Shown piece after piece: positions 9,350-16,555 of a stretch of DNA of 23,347 nt (position 1 is the stretch's first letter; each line of letters begins with the position of its first letter). The translations under genes and the position numbers were made by a program. The DNA comes from an uncultured beta proteobacterium (lineage in GTDB: Bacteria; Pseudomonadota; Gammaproteobacteria; Burkholderiales; Burkholderiaceae), in the NCBI GenBank assembly GCA_903944255.1, contig CAJARE010000106.1, positions 1 through 23,347 of the forward strand, given 5' to 3'. The notes below the pieces were generated by a model. That model ran no database searches, was not told where the DNA came from, and saw only the letters and a list, made by a program, of their open reading frames with translations.

Positions 9350-9355
9350 CTCCTT
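9350..9355 (-). promoter_or_regulatory. Shine-Dalgarno site that fixes the TTG start of HU
   Basis: The minus strand reads AAGGAG, six bases before TTG 9343. It is the only strong ribosome binding site near the gene start and lies downstream of the in-frame ATG at 9379, so that ATG cannot be the main start. Confidence 0.85.
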
Positions 9356-9367
9356 ATAGATATTGAT

Positions 9368-9388
9368 GTAGGCGCACATTGCGCTTAC
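9368..9388 (-). other. Hairpin in the HU mRNA leader
   Basis: On the minus strand GTA-A-GCGCA-ATG-TGCGC-C-TAC folds into eight base pairs with one A/C mismatch and a 3-base loop. It lies 12 bases upstream of the Shine-Dalgarno site, inside the likely 5' leader. It has no U tract, so it is not a terminator. A role in mRNA stability or translational control is only a guess. Confidence 0.45.
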
Positions 9389-9454
9389 ATTATTTTAACC
9401 ACAAAAAATTACAAAAATAAAGCTGCATTACAACAATTTTAAAACCACTTCTTA

Positions 9455-9820
9455 TTATTCATCCAAAATAACTACGTCAGAAACGAAATATTCTGTATCT
9501 CCAAAACAGCTTGTAGGCAAGCCGATATGTTGCTCATATTTTAGTGCTACTTTTTTTCCTAGATTAGCATTGATTTTTTGTGCAACCGAGTCTTCGCGCA
9601 CCGTAAAGAGGAATTTTTCCGACATAGTGCCTGGCATTGAAACAATGGCTAATTCACCCTCCCATGTTTTGCATATAAAACCGCGGTTGGAGAATTTTTG
9701 CACATAGCCTGCTCGCTCACCGCTTCCATAGCTCCAGGTCAGCATCAACCAGGTATAGCCTGCAAGACCAACTAAGCCAATTAAAACAAGGCTTAAGAGC
9801 CATTTTATAAAGCCATTCAT
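9455..9820 (-). CDS. Conserved membrane-anchored protein of unknown function
   Basis: 121 residues starting MNGFIKWLL. One N-terminal membrane segment (about 5-25) is followed by a soluble domain with WSYGSGERAGYVQKFSNRG, CKTWEGELA, F-FTVR and LPTSCFGDTEYFV. I recall similar short proteins in many Burkholderiales and have no trusted function for them. The two cysteines (in ICKTW and SCFGD) could form a disulfide if the domain is periplasmic. The start at 9820 has GGGAG about 8 bases upstream; an ATG ten codons earlier has none. It is separated from the HU gene by 111 bases and from the next gene upstream by 138 bases in which I see only a weak 7-bp inverted repeat (ACTTAAA/TTTAAGT, 9866-9887). 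Confidence 0.8.
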   Translation of the reverse strand: MNGFIKWLLSLVLIGLVGLAGYTWLMLTWSYGSGERAGYVQKFSNRGFICKTWEGELAIVSMPGTMSEKFLFTVREDSVAQKINANLGKKVALKYEQHIGLPTSCFGDTEYFVSDVVILDE

Positions 9821-9958
9821 GCGATATTCTCCCAGGTTACTCACCCACATTAACCCTTATTGGGCACTTAAATGGGGACGTTTAAGTATATGCGCACTGC
9901 CTACTGGAGCTGATTTCATACGCCATTTAGCAATATCACAAAGTAAATGAGTCAAAAT

Positions 9959-10255
9959 TTATGGCTTCAGAATCTGCACAATTTGCTCGGGACTAATCGA
10001 CCCCCAAATTTCTAAGCACTTTTTACGGCTATTTTGACCAGAAATAAACTGAATCTGTTTTTGTGGGACTTTGAGCTGTTTAGATAACCATGCCAACAAA
10101 AGCTCATTAGCCCTATTTTCCAGGGCTGGTGCTTGCAGAGATACCTTCAGGCAATCACTATAAGTACCAACTACTTTAGTTTGCTTAGCTCCAGGCTGGC
10201 AATGCAGATTTAGGGTAATTCCGGTAGGGGTTTGCTTTAACCAAATGGGTGTCAT
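9959..10255 (-). CDS. DUF167/YggU family protein
   Basis: 98 residues with the family hallmarks: L-L--QPGAKQTKVVG near residues 16-31, LKVSLQAPALENRANELLLAWLSK in the middle, and I-FISGQNSRKK near the end. This matches the YggU (UPF0235) alpha/beta fold of about 96 residues. The function is not established. In many proteobacteria it lies next to membrane YggT or pyrroline-5-carboxylate reductase genes, neither of which is here. Divergent from the carbonic anhydrase with only 22 bases between. Confidence 0.88.
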   Translation of the reverse strand: MTPIWLKQTPTGITLNLHCQPGAKQTKVVGTYSDCLKVSLQAPALENRANELLLAWLSKQLKVPQKQIQFISGQNSRKKCLEIWGSISPEQIVQILKP

Positions 10256-10268
10256 TAAAGTACTTTAA
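10255..10268. promoter_or_regulatory. 14-bp perfect palindrome in a divergent gap
   Basis: TTAAAGTACTTTAA is a perfect dyad covering the first base of the DUF167 start codon and most of the 22-base gap before the carbonic anhydrase gene. Its position suits an operator acting on either gene. No regulator is identified, and AT-rich palindromes of this size can occur by chance. Confidence 0.35.
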
Positions 10269-10277
10269 ACTCAATAC

Positions 10278-10943
10278 ATGATTATGAAGAATTCAATGGC
10301 ATTAGAGCACCTATTTGCAAATAATCGCGAATGGGCGGATGAAATGATTGCCAAAGATGCTGATTTCTTTAGGCGTCTTGTCAGCCAACAAGCTCCCGAA
10401 TACCTTTGGATAGGCTGCTCTGATAGCCGTGTACCCGCTAATGAAATCGTCAACTTGCTTCCTGGCGAGCTATTTGTTCATCGAAATGTTGCAAACGTTG
10501 TTGTGCATACGGACTTAAATTGTCTCTCAGTCATCCAATTTGCAATTGAACTGCTGAAGGTTAAACATATCTTGGTAGTAGGCCATTACGGTTGTGCAGG
10601 TGTTCATGCTGCCCTGAGCGATCGCCGTATTGGGCTCGCAGATAACTGGCTACGGCATGTCAAGGATGTTCACCAGAAGCATGAGCGCTACCTCGGTGAG
10701 ATGCTAGCCACCCCAAAACGTCAAGACCGTTTATGCGAACTCAATGTGATAGAGCAAGTTGTCAACGTCTGTGAAACTACCATCGTTCAAGATGCTTGGG
10801 CAAATGGTCAAGATCTAACCATTCATGGCTGGGCCTACCGACTAGATACTGGGATCGTAAAGGACTTAGGAATGTCCTGCAGCTCTATCGAAGAAATGAA
10901 AAATCGTTACGCTAAAACACTCACTCGTTACGACAACGAATAA
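10278..10943 (+). CDS. can: Beta-class carbonic anhydrase
   Basis: The enzyme interconverts CO2 and bicarbonate in the cytoplasm and supplies bicarbonate to carboxylases. The zinc ligands of the beta class are present: C47 with the D49-R51 dyad (GCSDSR), H103 and C106 (GHYGC). These are each five residues later than the C42/H98/C101 recalled for E. coli Can. The 221-residue length is typical. The start could be ATG 10278, 10284 (M3) or 10296 (M7), none with a clear ribosome binding site. The lipid A acyltransferase gene follows after 7 bases and is probably co-transcribed. Confidence 0.95.
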   Translation: MIMKNSMALEHLFANNREWADEMIAKDADFFRRLVSQQAPEYLWIGCSDSRVPANEIVNLLPGELFVHRNVANVVVHTDLNCLSVIQFAIELLKVKHILVVGHYGCAGVHAALSDRRIGLADNWLRHVKDVHQKHERYLGEMLATPKRQDRLCELNVIEQVVNVCETTIVQDAWANGQDLTIHGWAYRLDTGIVKDLGMSCSSIEEMKNRYAKTLTRYDNE

Positions 10944-10950
10944 ACCTGGC

Positions 10951-11838
10951 TTGCTAAAAACTATTTCCAATTACGCTGGGCTAAGTTTTTTGAAGCTTGT
11001 GTCCTTGATGCCCTACAACGCTATAGTGGCATTCGGTCATAGTCTAGGATTTATCGCCGCCCGCGTCCCAGGAGAGCGTAATCGAGTGGTGAAGACCAAT
11101 CTTCGCCTCTGCTTTCCGGAGTTTGATTCTGCTGAAATTGATCGTCTATCTAGACAGCACTGGCGCTTACTAGGCCGCAGCATTGCTGAAAAAAGTCTTA
11201 TTTGGCTTGGGAGCATCAAGCAATTAAGCAAGATGATCGAGGTCAAGTCAGCGGTTGATCTTTCCAGCAAAAAACCGCGCATTTTAGTAAATATGCATTT
11301 CACTGGAATTGAAGGCAGCATTATTTTGAGTGCTCTTGCTAAAGAAAAGAATTGGCCGCGCACTTCTGGATTTTTTCAAAGAATGAAAAATCCCTTCTTT
11401 AATCAAAAAATTATCGATTGGCGTAATCGCTTCGGGGGGAACTCAATTGATCGTCAAGGCAACTCAATAGAAATCATTCGAGAAATACGTCGGGGTAGCT
11501 TTATCATTATCGCCCCTGATATCGATTTAGGATTGAAGAATTCTGTGTTTGTTCCTTTTTTCGGCATCCAAACCAATACGATTACTGCAGTTTCACGCTT
11601 GGCAAGAATTACGGGTGCTGAAGTTTGTTTGATGACTACCACTTTAAAAAAGGATCAATCAGGCTACCTTTGCGAAATTTCAGAGCCTTTAGAAAATTTT
11701 CCAGGGTCAGATTCTACGGCTGATACGGCTCGACTCAATCAATATTTTGAAAAAGAAATTCGCTTGCGACCTGCTGAATATTATTGGGTCCATAAGCGCT
11801 TTAAAAATCGTCCTGAGGGAGAAGCAAGTCCCTATTAA
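10951..11838 (+). CDS. lpxL: Lipid A biosynthesis acyltransferase, LpxL/HtrB type
   Basis: Such enzymes transfer a secondary acyl chain onto Kdo-lipid A at the inner-membrane surface. The 295 residues contain the LPLAT hallmark H116-x4-E121 (HFTGIE), a KTNLRLCFPE block near residue 50, and RFGGNSIDRQG followed by APDIDLGLKNSVFVPFFG. The C-terminal YYWVHKRFKNRP is the usual end of the family. The start is TTG 10951; the next ATG (about residue 20) would delete the conserved N-terminal hydrophobic helix. There is no strong Shine-Dalgarno, so translation may depend on coupling to the carbonic anhydrase 7 bases upstream. LpxL or LpxM specificity cannot be told from sequence alone. Confidence 0.87.
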   Translation: MLKTISNYAGLSFLKLVSLMPYNAIVAFGHSLGFIAARVPGERNRVVKTNLRLCFPEFDSAEIDRLSRQHWRLLGRSIAEKSLIWLGSIKQLSKMIEVKSAVDLSSKKPRILVNMHFTGIEGSIILSALAKEKNWPRTSGFFQRMKNPFFNQKIIDWRNRFGGNSIDRQGNSIEIIREIRRGSFIIIAPDIDLGLKNSVFVPFFGIQTNTITAVSRLARITGAEVCLMTTTLKKDQSGYLCEISEPLENFPGSDSTADTARLNQYFEKEIRLRPAEYYWVHKRFKNRPEGEASPY

Positions 11839-11887
11839 GCTTTCTCAAATCAAGACTTTTTCTTTCCATTGCTAAGAAAGTGCACTA

Positions 11888-12643
11888 ATGTCGGATAATG
11901 CAGCGATGGAAGAAAAAGTTCGTGTCTCTAAACTCTTGTCTGAATTAGGGCTTTGCTCACGTCGTGAGGCAGATGCGTATATTGAACAGGGCCTGGTAAC
12001 TGTTGATGGTGAAGTCGTTAACGAACTAGGGGTTCGCGCATTTAGACACCAAAAGATTGAACTGCAATCGGTTGCTAAGGCACAACAGGCTTCGCGCATC
12101 ACCGTCATCCTAAACAAGCCCGTAGGCTTTATATCTCACTACGATGACGAGCAAGAATATCAACCGGCTGCCTCCTTAATTACCCCAGATAACTACTTTG
12201 CAAGCCCCTTGGATAAAGGCAAAAACCCGCGTTTCAACACAAAGGGTCTTGCCCCAGCCGGTCGCTTAGATATTGACTCGACTGGTATGCTGGTCTTAAC
12301 CCAAGATGGTCGAGTAGCTAAGTTATTAATCGGCGAAAATAGTCCAATTGAAAAAGAATATTTAGTACGTGTAGAAGGCATGCTTTCATTTGAAGATTTA
12401 GATCGCCTCAGACATGGACTTTCGCTAGATGGTATTGCACTGAAACCAGCTCAAGTAAGCTGGCAAAACGAAGATCAACTCCGCTTTGTATTGCGCGAAG
12501 GTCGCAAGCGTCAAATTAGACGGATGTGTGAGATGGTTGGATTAAAAGTGATCGGTCTAAAACGCGTCAGAATGGGTCGAATCTCTTTAGGGCCACTCCC
12601 GCCCGGAAAGTGGCGCTTTTTAAAGCCCGGCGAACAGTTTTAA
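11888..12643 (+). CDS. rRNA pseudouridine synthase, RsuA/RluB/E/F family
   Basis: The enzyme isomerises a uridine of ribosomal RNA to pseudouridine. An N-terminal S4 RNA-binding domain (VRVSKLLSELGLCSRREAD, about 11-29) precedes the catalytic domain with NKPVGF, the motif GRLDIDSTG holding the catalytic D128, and REGRKRQIRRMC near the C-terminus. Between NKPVGF and GRLD lies a longer insert than in E. coli RluF as I recall it (YQPAASLITPDNYF and following, about 25 extra residues). The organisation resembles RluF most, but the target site cannot be assigned, so no symbol is given. ATG 11888 is used; M7 (11906) is an alternative. Confidence 0.88.
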   Translation: MSDNAAMEEKVRVSKLLSELGLCSRREADAYIEQGLVTVDGEVVNELGVRAFRHQKIELQSVAKAQQASRITVILNKPVGFISHYDDEQEYQPAASLITPDNYFASPLDKGKNPRFNTKGLAPAGRLDIDSTGMLVLTQDGRVAKLLIGENSPIEKEYLVRVEGMLSFEDLDRLRHGLSLDGIALKPAQVSWQNEDQLRFVLREGRKRQIRRMCEMVGLKVIGLKRVRMGRISLGPLPPGKWRFLKPGEQF

Positions 12644-12658
12644 GTAAGGCTACCCGCT

Positions 12659-12664
12659 TATAAT
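12659..12664 (+). promoter_or_regulatory. Candidate -10 box for RF3 gene
   Basis: A perfect TATAAT lies 16 bases after the pseudouridine synthase stop. The -35 region is poor (around 12636-12643, T-rich). Transcription would begin near 12671, leaving a leader of about 30-42 bases before the proposed RF3 start. This gives RF3 a possible promoter separate from the upstream genes. Confidence 0.5.
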
Positions 12665-12700
12665 CCTGACCAAACCCAGTTTAATAAGCGCAGAAATACC

Positions 12701-14329
12701 ATCGACACCAACATCCCAAGTACCCCAGGAGCAGAAGTATTACGACGCCGTAGCTTTGCCATCATCTCTCACCCAGATGCGGGCAAGACAACGCTTACTG
12801 AAAAATTGCTGCTTTATGCAGGGGCCATTCAAATTGCTGGGAGTGTAAAAGCTCGCAAAGCATCACGACATGCTACATCCGACTGGATGGAGATTGAAAA
12901 GCAGCGGGGGATTTCAGTAGCCAGCTCGGTAATGCAAATGGAATATCGTCATTGCATTATTAATCTTCTAGATACACCTGGACACCAGGATTTTTCAGAA
13001 GACACTTATCGCGTATTAACTGCCGTTGATTCTGCTCTGATGGTGATTGATGCGGCTAACGGTGTTGAATCTCAAACATTACGCTTGCTCGAAGTTTGTC
13101 GAGCCCGCAATACGCCTATTGTTACCTTCATTAATAAGATGGATCGAGAAGTAAAGCCACCAATGGAGCTGATGGATGAAATTGAATCAGCGCTTGGCAT
13201 TGAAGTGGTGCCCTTTACATGGCCCGTAGGGATGGGTAAATCTTTCGCGGGTGTGATTGATATTGCTAACTCGCAAATGCGTATGTTTAAGGCTGGTGAA
13301 GATCGTGTTACCGAAGATTCCCATGCCATTATCGATATTCATGATCCAGCCCTTAAAGAGCGCCTTGGTAGTGATCTCGAAAATGCTTTAGCCGAAGTGG
13401 ACTTAATTAAAAGCGCTATGCCTGCATTCAATCGAGAAGCATTCTTAGCGGGACATCAATCGCCCGTATTTTTTGGCTCTGCAATTAATAACTTTGGTGT
13501 ACGCGAAATTCTCAATACCTTAGTTGAATTAGCGCCATCACCGGGATCTCGAAAAGCCTTACAGCGAGAAGTTAGCCCTGCAGAAAGTAAATTTTCAGCA
13601 GTGGTCTTTAAGATTCAAGCCAATATGGATCCCGCGCATCGTGACCGCGTCGCTTTCTTACGTATCTGCTCAGGCCACTTTCAACGAGGCATGAAATTAA
13701 AGATTTGTCGCAACAATAAAGAAGTTCGCACAAATAATGCCTTATCTTTCCTATCGCAAAGACGGGATATTTTGGATGAGGCATTCCCTGGCGACATCAT
13801 AGGCTTGCCTAATCATGGTCTATTACGCCTAGGCGATACCCTCACGGAAGGTGAACAACTGCAATTTACTGGCTTGCCTTTTTTTGCTCCTGAGATTTTT
13901 CGTATGGTTGAATCTGCAGATCCATTGCGCACCAAACAATTAAGAACTGGCTTAATGCAATTAGGCGAAGAGGGTGCTATTCAAGTATTTCGGCCCATGG
14001 GAGGCGGTACCATGCTACTGGGCGCATTTGGCCAATTACAGTTTGAAGTAGTCAGTCATCGGCTTCAAACTGAATATGGGGCTGAAGTGCGCTTATTACC
14101 AGCTAGATATAGTTTGGCTCGTTGGGTCAGCTCAGATGATCCTGTAGCATTAAAAAAATTTACGCAAGAAAATATCCATCGCATGGCTGAGGATGTTGTT
14201 GGTGCTGCTGTTTTCTTAGCAACCCATAAGTCTGAGTTAGACGTTGCACAACAACGTTGGGAATCCATTCAATTTCATGCTCTAAGAGAGCATGCCGGCT
14301 TAATCTATCAATCTGAATTAGCTGGTTAA
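12701..14329 (+). CDS. prfC: Peptide chain release factor 3 (non-canonical start)
   Basis: RF3 is the ribosomal GTPase that removes RF1/RF2 after termination. Numbering from 12701, the G motifs are P-loop SHPDAGKTT (23-31), DTPGH (91-95) and NKMD (145-148). They are followed by ITPVF-like SPVFFGSAINNFGV, FKIQANMDPAHRDRVAF, and a C-terminal domain with EEGAIQVFRP and LGAFGQLQFEVV. The reading frame runs unbroken from the upstream stop at 12643, but between there and the P-loop it has no ATG, GTG, TTG or CTG. The first in-frame TTG (12806) falls after the P-loop and would destroy the GTPase. ATC at 12701 or 12713 gives 542 or 538 residues, near the 529 of E. coli RF3. Start coordinate is therefore tentative; the identity is not. 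Confidence 0.9.
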   Translation: MDTNIPSTPGAEVLRRRSFAIISHPDAGKTTLTEKLLLYAGAIQIAGSVKARKASRHATSDWMEIEKQRGISVASSVMQMEYRHCIINLLDTPGHQDFSEDTYRVLTAVDSALMVIDAANGVESQTLRLLEVCRARNTPIVTFINKMDREVKPPMELMDEIESALGIEVVPFTWPVGMGKSFAGVIDIANSQMRMFKAGEDRVTEDSHAIIDIHDPALKERLGSDLENALAEVDLIKSAMPAFNREAFLAGHQSPVFFGSAINNFGVREILNTLVELAPSPGSRKALQREVSPAESKFSAVVFKIQANMDPAHRDRVAFLRICSGHFQRGMKLKICRNNKEVRTNNALSFLSQRRDILDEAFPGDIIGLPNHGLLRLGDTLTEGEQLQFTGLPFFAPEIFRMVESADPLRTKQLRTGLMQLGEEGAIQVFRPMGGGTMLLGAFGQLQFEVVSHRLQTEYGAEVRLLPARYSLARWVSSDDPVALKKFTQENIHRMAEDVVGAAVFLATHKSELDVAQQRWESIQFHALREHAGLIYQSELAG

Positions 14330-14559
14330 CGCTGCATCTTGCAGTCGAAGACTGCTACGAACTGAGTATCGCTACTTCTATAGACGGCTATCTTGCCAAA
14401 CTGTGCGCAATAAGCCTTTGCATTGCCTGTCAACTGTTCAATCGACTCGCCGCTACTATTCAGAAAGGTAACTTGATTCGCATCTGATGCATCAGTAAAT
14501 ACAGCAGCGCATGAGGTCAAGCTGATTAAGGCTAACGATGCTAATAAATAGGCCCTCAT
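14326..14559 (-). CDS. Small putative lipoprotein
   Basis: 77 residues with a lipoprotein signal peptide: a charged start (MRAY), a hydrophobic stretch, and lipobox L-T-S-C with C17 as the lipidated residue. The mature part of about 60 residues has two cysteines (AYCAQFG and FDCKMQ) that could pair. I do not recognise the family. Its start overlaps the stop of the DUF2798 gene as ATGA, so the two are probably co-translated. Its stop and that of RF3 share the bases TTAA on opposite strands. Confidence 0.75.
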   Translation of the reverse strand: MRAYLLASLALISLTSCAAVFTDASDANQVTFLNSSGESIEQLTGNAKAYCAQFGKIAVYRSSDTQFVAVFDCKMQR

Positions 14560-14780
14560 TTGAACCTCTCAGCAAGGGCATTCGTAACCTTACTAGCTAA
14601 AGGCTTGTGGATCACTATGCAAACTATCGCTACTGGATAAACCAGCAGCCAAACTTCAAACCACTCCCAAAAGAAATGACTAGTAAAGCCAATATGGACA
14701 GCAGTCGTGACCAGCGTAATGCTAACTGACATTAGGAAGCCCATAACAATAGAAAAAATGAGGTCTGTTAGATTAATCAT
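14556..14780 (-). CDS. DUF2798-like two-helix membrane protein
   Basis: 74 residues with two membrane segments (about 5-27 and 40-58), separated by a short loop F-WEWFEVWLL and followed by VYPVAIVCIVIHKPLA. The pattern of a tryptophan-rich loop, then YPVA and a proline after helix two, fits the DUF2798 family of small inner-membrane proteins of unknown function. It is the first gene of a two-gene unit with the lipoprotein. AGGGC immediately precedes the ATG, with a TATCAT box just before it. Confidence 0.72.
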   Translation of the reverse strand: MINLTDLIFSIVMGFLMSVSITLVTTAVHIGFTSHFFWEWFEVWLLVYPVAIVCIVIHKPLASKVTNALAERFK

Positions 14781-14907
14781 GCCCTAATGATAGCAACTAT
14801 CTTTTTAGCTGTTATCCTGAATAATGATCACTATTCTGCGCCCTAGATAGGGGAATCATGTGAAATAAGCTCACAGATTCATCATTCCATTACTCTAGGA
14901 AAATTAA

Positions 14908-15090
14908 ATGGCTGTAAACCAAAACCAAAAGAATCGAAAAAGTAATCCCATGCTTACCAAAACTGGGAAGACGCGCTTAGGTCCGCTAAATCTTGCTCAA
15001 CTAACCAAGCTATTAGAGACCAGCACTAAACCAAAAGAAAAAGATAAGATTCAGCGGGCGCTAAATAAGCTCACTGTAGCACCAGCATAA
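14908..15090 (+). CDS. Small basic protein, unknown function
   Basis: 60 residues, rich in Lys, Asn and Gln (MAVNQNQKNRKSN at the start), with a hydrophobic-basic core LGPLNLAQLTKLLETSTKP and a Lys-rich tail. No known domain is recognised; a nucleic-acid or ribosome-associated role is possible only from composition. Support for a real gene comes from AGGAAAA about 5 bases before the ATG and from a strong terminator 6 bases after the stop, which together make it a monocistronic unit. Confidence 0.72.
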   Translation: MAVNQNQKNRKSNPMLTKTGKTRLGPLNLAQLTKLLETSTKPKEKDKIQRALNKLTVAPA

Positions 15091-15095
15091 ATACC

Positions 15096-15120
15096 AAGCC
15101 CCGCACTCTCGGGGCTTTTT
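15096..15120 (+). terminator. Rho-independent terminator of the 60-residue gene
   Basis: AAGCCCCG (15096-15103) pairs with CGGGGCTT (15110-15117) around a 6-base loop and is followed by a T tract. It belongs to the plus strand. Confidence 0.92.
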
Positions 15121-15125
15121 AATAT

Positions 15126-15998
15126 CTATGCCCTCTTAATTAACATTCTTTTTCCTAATATCACGGTAGACACAACTAAAACTGCAAAGACTACATTCGT
15201 CCATGTGAGCGAGTCACCCAATAAAATACTTGCGACGATCAAAGTACAAAATGGCTGTATTAACTGCACCTGACTTACCCGTGCAATACCCCCTATTGCA
15301 AGGCCCTCATACCAAAAGAAAAATCCGAGGAACATTGGAAAAAGGCTTAGATAAACAAATATGGACCAAGCAAAAGTACCCACATTTAAATAGGCAGAAT
15401 CAAAAGTCAAATAACTAAAAACAATATTTGCGGGCAAAGAAATAACTAAGGCCCAAGAAATGACTGCGCGAGGATTCATTTTTCTTGAAAGCTCACCACC
15501 CTCAACATAGCCTATACAAGCACAAATACCGCCGAGCACTAGTAATACGTCTACCAGAGTAAAACTACCGGAACTTTTTAAAAGGGCATAGGTGACCACT
15601 AGAGCCGCACCCAATATAGATACCATCCAAAATCCTATTGACGGACGCTCTCCAAAGCGAATGGCCCCAATCACGGTGGAAGCTAAAGGCATCATGCCAA
15701 GAATCACGGCGCCATGCGATGAAGATCCATATGCCATGGCAACTGTTGTCAAAATAGGGAAACCAAAAACGACCCCTAAGGCAATGACGACAAGCTTACC
15801 AATATCGGCCTTAGCCAACATAGGCTCTTTAAAAATAACCAGGTAAGCTAATGCAAGCGTGCCTGCGAGAGCGGCCCTGCCAAATGCAATGAAATAGGGA
15901 TCAAAACTGAGGATCGCGATCTTAGTTACTGGCAAAGTCAGACTGAAAATAAGAATGCCCACAAATCCAATCAGCATTCCCTTAGTCTCTTTATTCAC
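15126..15998 (-). CDS. EamA/DMT-family exporter (GTG start)
   Basis: A ten-helix drug/metabolite transporter made of two EamA repeats. The first repeat carries G-LIFSLTLPVTKIA and the second ICACIGYVEGGELSR, and the C-terminal region has the usual RVSQVQLIQPF-TLIVA-ILLGD pattern. Substrate unknown; relatives export amino acids and other metabolites. The frame extends to a TTG at 16022 without a ribosome binding site, while GTG 15998 has AAAAGGG 5 bases upstream, so GTG is chosen (290 residues). It converges with the terminator of the 60-residue gene and is divergent from the GNAT gene. Confidence 0.88.
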   Translation of the reverse strand: MNKETKGMLIGFVGILIFSLTLPVTKIAILSFDPYFIAFGRAALAGTLALAYLVIFKEPMLAKADIGKLVVIALGVVFGFPILTTVAMAYGSSSHGAVILGMMPLASTVIGAIRFGERPSIGFWMVSILGAALVVTYALLKSSGSFTLVDVLLVLGGICACIGYVEGGELSRKMNPRAVISWALVISLPANIVFSYLTFDSAYLNVGTFAWSIFVYLSLFPMFLGFFFWYEGLAIGGIARVSQVQLIQPFCTLIVASILLGDSLTWTNVVFAVLVVSTVILGKRMLIKRA

Positions 15999-16003
15999 TA
16001 TTA

Positions 16004-16010
16004 CCCTTTT
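16004..16010 (-). promoter_or_regulatory. Shine-Dalgarno site deciding the GTG start of the EamA gene
   Basis: The minus strand reads AAAAGGG five bases before GTG 15998. No comparable site precedes the longer TTG-initiated frame at 16022. Confidence 0.65.
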
Positions 16011-16138
16011 AGTCTTATTCAATAGATTGTATTAACAAACTTCTCAATGGGCTTGTAATATGTATTTGATAATGAAAGAAATGCCCACATTCACGCTTTC
16101 ATTACCACCCCTATAGCAGCTATACCCAAGGAATCAAT

Positions 16139-16534
16139 ATGATTACTTATCGTGATGAGGCCCTGATTTCTGCGGCACAGGCCATTGATCTTTATATTCG
16201 CTCAAGCCTAGGTGAGCGTAGGCCTATAAATAATCTGCAAACCTTTGAATCGATGCTCAAACATGCCAATCTCACCATCACTGCCTGGGATGGTGATCAA
16301 TTAATAGGTATCTCTCGCTCCTTGACCGACTTCAGCTATGTCGCCTATCTATCAGACCTAGCAGTCGATCAAAAATATCAACGGCAAGGTATTGGGAAAA
16401 AACTCGTCGACGAAACCAAAATACGCCTTGGGCCAGACTGCATGATAGTCTTACTAGCAGCCCCTAAAGCAAATGGCTACTATGAACATATTGGCTTTGA
16501 GCACAATCCGCGAGCGTGGACGCTAAGGAAGTAA
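16139..16534 (+). CDS. GNAT-family N-acetyltransferase
   Basis: 131 residues. The acetyl-CoA pyrophosphate-binding motif appears as QRQGIGKKLV (81-90), preceded by the beta-strand V-YLSDLAVDQKYQ. The C-terminal Y-GF half-motif appears as GYYEHIGFEHNP. The acceptor substrate is not predictable; the compact size fits single-domain small-molecule or antibiotic-type acetyltransferases. AAGGAA lies about 6 bases before the ATG. It may be co-transcribed with the phosphatase 21 bases downstream. Confidence 0.88.
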   Translation: MITYRDEALISAAQAIDLYIRSSLGERRPINNLQTFESMLKHANLTITAWDGDQLIGISRSLTDFSYVAYLSDLAVDQKYQRQGIGKKLVDETKIRLGPDCMIVLLAAPKANGYYEHIGFEHNPRAWTLRK

Positions 16535-16555
16535 ATTAAGCTTTATGATCTTGTC

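Noticed and set aside
9819..9950. Plus-strand frame of 43 codons beginning MRYSPRLLTHINPYW in the gap between two minus-strand genes
   Set aside because: No ribosome binding site, its ATG overlaps the start codon of the divergent 121-residue gene, and there is no recognisable domain. A chance frame is the simplest reading.
12806..14329. RF3 starting at TTG 12806
   Set aside because: This would delete the P-loop SHPDAGKTT, which is encoded just upstream in the same uninterrupted frame.
14789..14801. GATAG-CAA-CTATC followed by T as a terminator on the plus strand
   Set aside because: A 5-bp AT-rich stem with no plus-strand gene immediately upstream; RF3 ends more than 450 bases earlier.
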